NCBI GenBank assembly: GCA_950295325.1 | Contig: OX485809.1 | Coordinates: forward strand, 12,214,001-12,278,000 | DNA length: 64,000 nucleotides | Reading direction: 5' to 3' | Source of the DNA: Polytrichum commune | Taxonomy: Eukaryota; Streptophyta; Polytrichopsida; Polytrichales; Polytrichaceae | Shown: piece by piece, positions 56,901 through 64,000 of the stretch | Numbering within the stretch: the first letter of the stretch is position 1 | How the letters are laid out: each line of letters begins with the position of its first letter | Translations under genes and position numbers: made by a program | Notes under the pieces: model-generated | The model's database searches: none | Told to the model about the DNA's origin: nothing | What the model saw: only the letters and a program-made list of their open reading frames with translations

Positions 56901-59900
56901 GTTGGATTATGGTTGACTAATTAATTTTGATGCCAACCTACGTCCGAATTGCTGCTAATTGAATTATAAGATTTTTAGGTGCATAATTTTTTTTTTTTGT
57001 GAAGCAAAATATAGTTGATCCACTCTCAATGTTCTTCTATATAATTTGTAGTATCCATACATCTATAGACAAATAAACGACCAAATCATGGCCATAGCCT
57101 TCTCCAAGGCACACTATTATCAACCCATCATTCATCTATAAAAATGATTATATTATATATATGTGATAAAAATTATCATAAAATCACTTGAGATTGATAT
57201 TAAATTGTTCTTTTGTCAAAAATATATTAAAAATACAACGCTCTTAAAAAATTATATGTGATAGTGTTCGGAATGCAAGAGAGAAAATTATCATTCCAAG
57301 TCTTAATAATATGAAAATGACATAATAATACATTGTTACCAATTTGTATCTTTTGTCAATTATTTATGTACCAACAATGAATATTTTTCTTAACTATCTT
57401 ATTAATAATGTTTGATGACATCTTGTATTTATCAATAAATATTGCATAAGGTCTCATATTTCTAATGGTTGCAAATGTAACAACAAAAGGCAATTCCAAA
57501 ATAATACCTTCATAACATTGTCATATTTTTTGTGCATGATGTATAAATTATATATTTTTTCCATCTTGGTTTGGGACAATACCATGATACAGATGAAGAT
57601 TACACTAATTTGTTGAGAATATAGAATCAATAGACAAAAAAATTTCATTTGAAATTTTTTCCCAACATTTCATTCCCATTCATTTTGAATAACTATAACA
57701 AAATGATATTTTCTTCAGTGTTTATCTTTTGGTAAGTATTATTTATTGAAAATGATATATATTTTTTATCTTATAAACTTCTATATTCTAGTTGAGTAGC
57801 ATCACAATTACCATTTAATTAAATATCTATACATCATAATCATGAAAATATTTCAAGATGTGGAATTTATATTTAATATTAAAAAAATTATATACAAATA
57901 AAATGTAGTATATTGTAACATTCAATCTCATAGAATGCCTCAATTGTATTACTTTTTGTGGAATGATGAAAAATCAATATGTAAGTCACTCCAAATCTAT
58001 CACAATGGCTTTAACACTATATGCCTTCCGATTTGAAGAAAAAGTCACCCTCGATGTCGAAATCATTCTTTTCAAATCATCCTTTTTTATATTCATAATA
58101 AGTCGATGCCAAAGAAAAAACATCTTTTGAACCGAGAACATGTCTTATGTGTTGCATATGCATTAAATTAGTAATATATCATATTTGTGGTTAACAACTA
58201 CAGTTATCATAACCAATGTTTTTTTATCATTTTAAAATTAAAATTAAAAACCATATAATCTATATTTTTTAATCTTGGTTTAGATATATATATGGAATTT
58301 TATAATAAAATATATTTCTTGTTGACGACCATTTTTTTTTATTCTGATAGCAATGATAATACTTTAGAATGTGATGTTTACTTTTATATTTTTTAAATTT
58401 TTTTTACGTAAGACTGTATATTTTGTGCATATTTGGTGATGTATGACATCTAAAAGATAATAAGGAGAATTTTGAATTTTATCCCATAACTTGACGTTCT
58501 TATAAATTATGCAAAAATTAAGACAATTTGTAATATACGAACTATGAATTCCTCCCACCTTAATATTTGTGGTTAGTTTAGTTCAAATCGCATTAAATGT
58601 GGCAGTTGATATTAAATGTTTGTTGTTAACATTAACATAATACTCTTGCATTAGAAATGTCACAATTCAATAGAAACAAATATTCTTCTTGTGAATTTAT
58701 TTTCATGGGTGACAAAATCGCATCATTATTAATATTAATTAATTTTACACTCTATTAAAATAAAATCATCTCTCAAAAATATGAAAGACATCATTGACAT
58801 TTATATAATGACCATGAATGTTTTTAGAAGGGGTCAAAAAAAATAACATCAGATTGACATATTTGTTCAAATGTAACAAATAATTATTCTTGTAAACAAT
58901 CAATGATGAGCTCCATGCTTCCAAATGTAAAATTAACATTATTTGGAAGAGTGTCTATGAAAACATATTAAAAAACTAATGAAAAATGTTCATCTTTAGA
59001 AATGTCAATGTTGGCACATGAATAGTTTGTATGGTTTAAATTATTTTTATGCAACTCTTGATAAATTTCCTATAGCCTTCAAATTTAGATGCGCAATCTG
59101 ACAAGTTCAAGTACAACTCGTCATTACTATGGAAAGAACTTTCAAGAATGTCTTCCACTTGTACAACATAGTCAAGCTACTCCTCAAAATTTGATAGATT
59201 AATGTGGTGATAATTTAAATATTCAATTTTTTCCTTCATAATTTTAAAATATGAAAAAAAAATCAAAATTTATATTTCATATATGTGCACATTAATACTA
59301 GTATTAAAAATCATTGAAACATATTTAATGTGTTCATAAGCAGAAGTTGGTAGGCAACCTACATGTATCCACAAAAACAAACATTAAATTTATCTCAATC
59401 ATACAAATCTAGAATTTATACAAATTATACAATTTCACCTTTAGTCTTCTCTGAATCCTAAACCTAACAAGTACCAACTCATGTAAACCACAAAGGTCAT
59501 ATTTTTTAAATACACAATGACAATATTCATTAATATGTTTAAAACACAACATAATTATTGTTCAAAGTACATACGTAGAAATATTGTTAAAATTACGTAC
59601 CTCAAAACTTCCTATGCTTGATGTATTGAATGCAAAGCTTATTCTCTTTTGGTCTAGAATTCACTCCTTCGATTTTTATTTTTATTTTTGAATATGTGTG
59701 TTTAAACTTTCATTTTTGAATAACTACATAGTTGACTGTCTACCTGAGATTGTACCTTAGCCCATTAATCTTGATGCAAAGTTAGAATTCTAGCTCTTTT
59801 AGAGTGGTATTTCACATATGGCTTAACCCCCCCCCCCCTTGGAAGGGAGCAAATAAAGTTGCCATAATTTTGTATACTTGGAAAATTTAAAGATACAATA

Positions 59901-62490
59901 AAGTCAAAATCACCAACCTTGAAAGCTTCATAAGATTTAATGCATGGATTCAACAATCTCGATCAAAACAACAACAAAATGTAACATGTTATCACTATCA
60001 CCCTTCAAAGCTTTGAGAGCACCACCTCTCATCTTGGTTTATGGCAAGGAATAAAAACAATGGATGGATAGGTGGTAGGAATGAGAGAATGGTGGCATGT
60101 TATGAGGAGCCAATGGCCATACAGTCACATGAATTTGATCAGCTCTATGCACCATGGATCGTGCACTACATCACCCTTTATATATTTCATCATCATTTTA
60201 TTTTTCCAAAATACATTTAAGGTTACGATTTGCTGAGCATGTAAGAAAGAACGTGACTTTGAATTTTGACATTTTTTGCATCCAGATGTGCTCCAATTTG
60301 GACAAGGAATATATCATTTAGTGCACAATTTGTTAGGTTTCAAGAGCATGTCTGCATTTGTTCCAAATGATGAAGTAGGTAATGTTCATGCAAACCTAAA
60401 ATCATCCATCGACCAATATCTAGTCACTTGGGAAGTTAAGGGTTGATATCACAACAACCCTAAGTCCATTTCGTATCGTTGAACCCGTGTAAATTAAATA
60501 TATTATCGAATCATCCCAACCTCATACACCCATGCTCATATGCCCCCCCTCTCCTATGCTTGTTTGTACCTGCAATAAGCAAGTATGCTCTGTTTATGCC
60601 GTGCTCATAAGCTCCCATGACTTGCCACCATATCCTCCTCCACGTTTGCCCCACCACAACCACCTACGGCACGTGCAGTCCCCAATTTTATTTTATTTTT
60701 AATTTAATTATTATTATTTGGCCAGGGGAAGGAGGCCTTTGGCCTTCTTTCATCAAGTTTTTTTTAAAGAACAATGGGAAATGATGAGTGACAACCACCA
60801 CCATCACGTCTTTTGTTGTATATAGATCAATTGAAGAAGGGTATACTCTCCATGTGGTATTGGTTTGGATTCCATTGTTATCCACGACTGCCTTAAGGTA
60901 CCCTTAAGATGATTGAAGGATAGTCTATTTAAGCCAACCTAAGAAAATTTCAACATTTCTTAAGGATAATCTCAACCTTAATCACACAGGGGGTGCACCT
61001 ACACTTGATTTATGCATACACTTGCAAAAATCCCCTATTTAAGGGGGGGGGGTATTTACCTTCCTTCGTTGAATATTTTCCACCCTATAAATAATTCATT
61101 TTTTAATTGGATGGTATTTTCTAACACCCTATCATTATATATAAATTTTTAAGTTGCATAATTATAATCACCTTATTTTATTTATAAGTAGTGGAAATTT
61201 TGTGTGAACAATCTGCACATACATTACGCACGTAATATGCTATGCAAACATTACAGTGTGCAGATATTACTTTACACATAACACACATATAATCATCATA
61301 TTATAAACTCTAGCGTACTATGTATGGTTCTTGAACCCCCCAGGGTACCCTAAATAAACTAGCCAACCCTTTCATTGTTGGATGACAAACCTTTAATCCA
61401 AAGGTGACCGTTTCAGCAATTCCATCCACATGTTCACATACATTTTGCTTATTTCTCATCGAATACCACTAATGGCAGATGATTTTCATTGAACTTATAA
61501 ATAAAAATCTAAACTTAATTTTATTTATGCTACTTTACATCCAAATGATAAAAAAAACCACAATCTAAACCACACCGTATATTATATAAAATTTCCAAAT
61601 TCACATTTAGAGGACACTATTCTAAATCTAAAAAATGTAAAACTTATGCATGTTGAAGGAAATCCACCATATATTTCTTACATTTTCGCATGTGCCAAAC
61701 CCTAGATTGGCTTTTATTCAAGCATTAAAATTTTATAATTCCATAGGTCTTGAAGGCACATTGCAACAAGTGTAAGGTTAAGACAAGGGTGGAAAAAAGT
61801 GATGATTTTGTAGAGTGCAAGAATTCGATAACCTTGTGAGTTTGAAATTACGGCCATCTTTTGAATAATCATGTGAATAAGGTACATAGGCCTCTTACCA
61901 AAGTTTTGAATTTGTAACTCTCTTTTGGATAAACATTTGCATATGAAAATCTATCTTTCAAATATTCCACGCTTTATAAATTTCATTGATAAAATATTCA
62001 CTTTATTGTTAATTGCCATTGATTCAATGTGTGATCAATATGCAATATTTATCATAAAAAAACTCTAAATTACAACTTAGTTGTATTGATAACAATGAAG
62101 CATATTGGCTAGATTCTAATTCAATTGAGAATGTCTGAACATTCCAAGGTGGTCCAGAATCTATTTTAAACTAATTTTACTTGATCACCTCTATTTTGGT
62201 TTCACACATGTTATTTTTTCATATATTTTTTTTGTCTTATTCTAGGTTGGTGAAAAAAGTCTTGAATATGTTATGTTTGTTGCAAATAAATGCGATTTCA
62301 CCGAGTTTACAACCATGTTACTTTGTTTGTTCACCCATACAACTATATTGAATAACATATCGTAGCACTTATCCTCTATTTTGTCAATATTACATATGCA
62401 ATTGTTCGACTTTTCATTTTCTCTCTTAAAATGACCCTTGCTTGAACTCCTGTGATTTTTCCCAGTGTAGTTACTCCTAATTGTAAGTAA
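56901..62490. other. Very AT-rich spacer
   Basis: 57-60 kb is extremely AT-rich with only short stop-rich frames. A 12-nt C run lies at 59827-59838 and a 10-nt G run at 61043-61052. CACAGGGGGTGCACCTACAC near 60.99 kb resembles the terminus of the hAT-like elements, but no second end was found. No gene is recognised. Confidence 0.55.
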
Positions 62491-62494
62491 GGAT

Positions 62495-63460
62495 GATGTT
62501 GTGCGCTTCTCCATGAGGAGTGCCCGAAAGATAATGGGCACAAGGGGGACCCCGGAGTGACACCCGGGACTTATGGCGCCGTTGGTGAGAGGGCCCAAGT
62601 GATCCTAGTGTGGGTGAGGCCCTGGGCGTTGGGAACACCTCTCACTCACGGAGAGTAGGAGGCACGGGGGTAAGACCATCAGCTATGAGTAGCTTATGGC
62701 ATGCGGATTCTAGAATGCTCATGAACACCTTAATCGGAGGTGTGAGCTAGGAGATATGGCAATTTGAGTGGGGCGTTGTCCCAGGTTAACGCCCTGGTAC
62801 AACAGTGGGATGAGAGCGCCTCCCAAGCCTGCCAAGGTTTGAACGGGCATAACTTCCTCAATATTTGCCTGAATGGGGCAAGTGATGAGTCCATTGTCAT
62901 TTACGTAAAATGCAAATGGCGATGAAGTGGTTCCTTGTTAGCATCAGACATCATACAAGGAAGTTATGTTGTTCTAAAGCTACTGGGGCCTTCCAGCCCT
63001 GGCGGCTAAGGGAAAATTTCTACTTGGCCCCAACTCGTGGTAGAGAGACAAAAGGTTTCTTGACGATGGGGTAGGGGCCTTGCCAAAAGTCCTAGAGGCT
63101 TATATGGGTGAGGCGGTGTGGCCGCCAAACCCACTCGAGGCCGAACGGCACGGCCTTTACGGGCATTCGTCTAACATGGGGGCATGGTTGCATAGTATGA
63201 TTCGGGTTGTTGTAGTGTTGCTACGGCAACGCGATGATCAATATAAGATTGGATTTTCATGGATGGAAGTTCACATCTTACCATTGGTTATGGATTAAGC
63301 GGTGAATCCCAAATGTAAGTGTAGGAGGGTTTGTCCCCCTCCTATGAACTAAGAGGTCCGCGGTATGGGGAGTTAACCATTTGCAAGGCGGAATGCGAAG
63401 GATTAGTGCTCGTGACCCTTCGTAGAAATGAAAATGGTCAAGATTGTTAAGGGGGCTAGC
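62495..63460. other. Isolated GC-rich block
   Basis: G-rich on the plus strand and sharply bounded by AT-rich DNA. It contains GAGTGACACCCGGGACTTAT, GGTGAGGCCCTGGGCG and CCGAACGGCACGGCC. The longest frames (72 and 118 codons on opposite strands) are unrecognised. No inverted or direct terminal repeats were found. It could be a fragment of a retroelement or SINE-like repeat. Confidence 0.45.
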
Positions 63461-63559
63461 AAACGTTGCGATAGATGAGTAGTTACTACATATCATTACA
63501 TCGTTAAGACACATATATTTTGCACCCGCTTGTGTAATGATGATGTAATGATATAATAT

Positions 63560-64000
63560 GATCATTCAAAAGCACGTATTGTACATAAAAATATTGACAT
63601 TATGGATATAATGTTTTGCAAGTTTGATACACAAACATGTTTAACCAATTATGAACCTGACACTAAACTAATTAAATTAGTATAATAGCTTCTTTAATAT
63701 CAATAGAATAGTTGTCCAAAAATATTACGCATACAATTTACATCCAATTATATGTTGATTCTGTAAGAATTCTGGAATAATATAAAAATGTCAATCAAGA
63801 ACGTGGATTGTACAAAAATAATATTGAAAGTTTGGATTTAATCTTTTATAAGTTTGAGATACAAACATGTTAAATGAATGGAACATGTCTTAATAAACTA
63901 TTTGCAATCAACATATGATATATCAAATGTCCGAAATACAAACGAGTATAGTTTGTAATCATAATGCACTTGATATATTAATTCATTAAATTAGCCTGAT
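63560..64000. repeat. Two ~230-bp tandem units at the right edge
   Basis: GATTGTACAAAAATAATATTG and GATACAAACATGTTAAA (63.80-63.87 kb) repeat GTATTGTACATAAAAATATTG and GATACACAAACATGTTTAA (63.57-63.64 kb). The second unit runs towards the window edge, so the array may continue outside. Confidence 0.55.

Noticed and set aside
60989-61345. CACAGGGGGTGCACCTACAC and CCCCCCAGGGTACCC as ends of another hAT element
   Set aside because: No matching 8-bp flanks, and the inverted similarity is short and G-run driven.
1-64000. tRNA, rRNA and CRISPR arrays
   Set aside because: No cloverleaf B-box combination, rRNA core or regularly spaced short repeats were recognised by eye. A dedicated scan could still find a tRNA.

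Overview
The window looks like nuclear DNA of a land plant with a transposon-rich genome. It holds two intron-rich conserved host genes, both on the minus strand, each with a TAGGGTTT/telo-box motif just upstream of its start codon. Most of the remaining DNA is nested, decayed transposable elements: LINE, Ty3/gypsy, Ty1/copia, hAT, small inverted-repeat elements, and tandem repeats. There are no bacterial-type operons, CRISPR arrays or recognisable tRNA/rRNA genes. The LINE type, the AT-rich spacers and the many long poly-G/poly-C tracts would suit a large-genome seed-free plant (fern, lycophyte or bryophyte), but the lineage is only a guess.

Layout. 1-5.5 kb: an SR-like splicing factor of the CAPER/RBM39 family, ten exons resolved, with the 3' end lying off the left edge. 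5.5-8.0 kb: spacer and a hAT-like element. 8.1-11.3 kb: an element with terminal inverted repeats of several hundred bp enclosing a GC-shifted block. 11.7-20 kb: a C/A-rich plus-strand LINE (endonuclease and reverse transcriptase recognisable), broken by a 407-bp hAT MITE with perfect 8-bp target duplications, a minus-strand LINE 3' end with a 13-bp duplication, and a hAT-like element. 24.1-29.1 kb: a TFIIB-family gene (PTF2-like), seven exons, all introns in phase 0, with a satellite-like repeat in intron 1. 29.2-39.7 kb: several small transposons and a hAT transposase remnant with a second copy of the MITE beside it. 43.0-44.1 kb: a copia remnant. 46.4-53.0 kb: a rearranged gypsy composite whose integrase is preceded by tandemly repeated zinc-binding modules. 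54.7-56.9 kb: a decayed, unidentified coding-like tract. 57-62.5 kb: very AT-rich spacer. 62.5-63.5 kb: an unexplained GC-rich block.

The two host genes act at successive steps of nuclear gene expression (transcription initiation and pre-mRNA splicing), but nothing suggests they are co-regulated beyond the shared plant housekeeping-type promoter motif. The most unusual material is in the retroelements: a gypsy integrase with repeated H2C2-like modules, and a LINE family that may carry both an AP-type and a PD-(D/E)XK-type nuclease.
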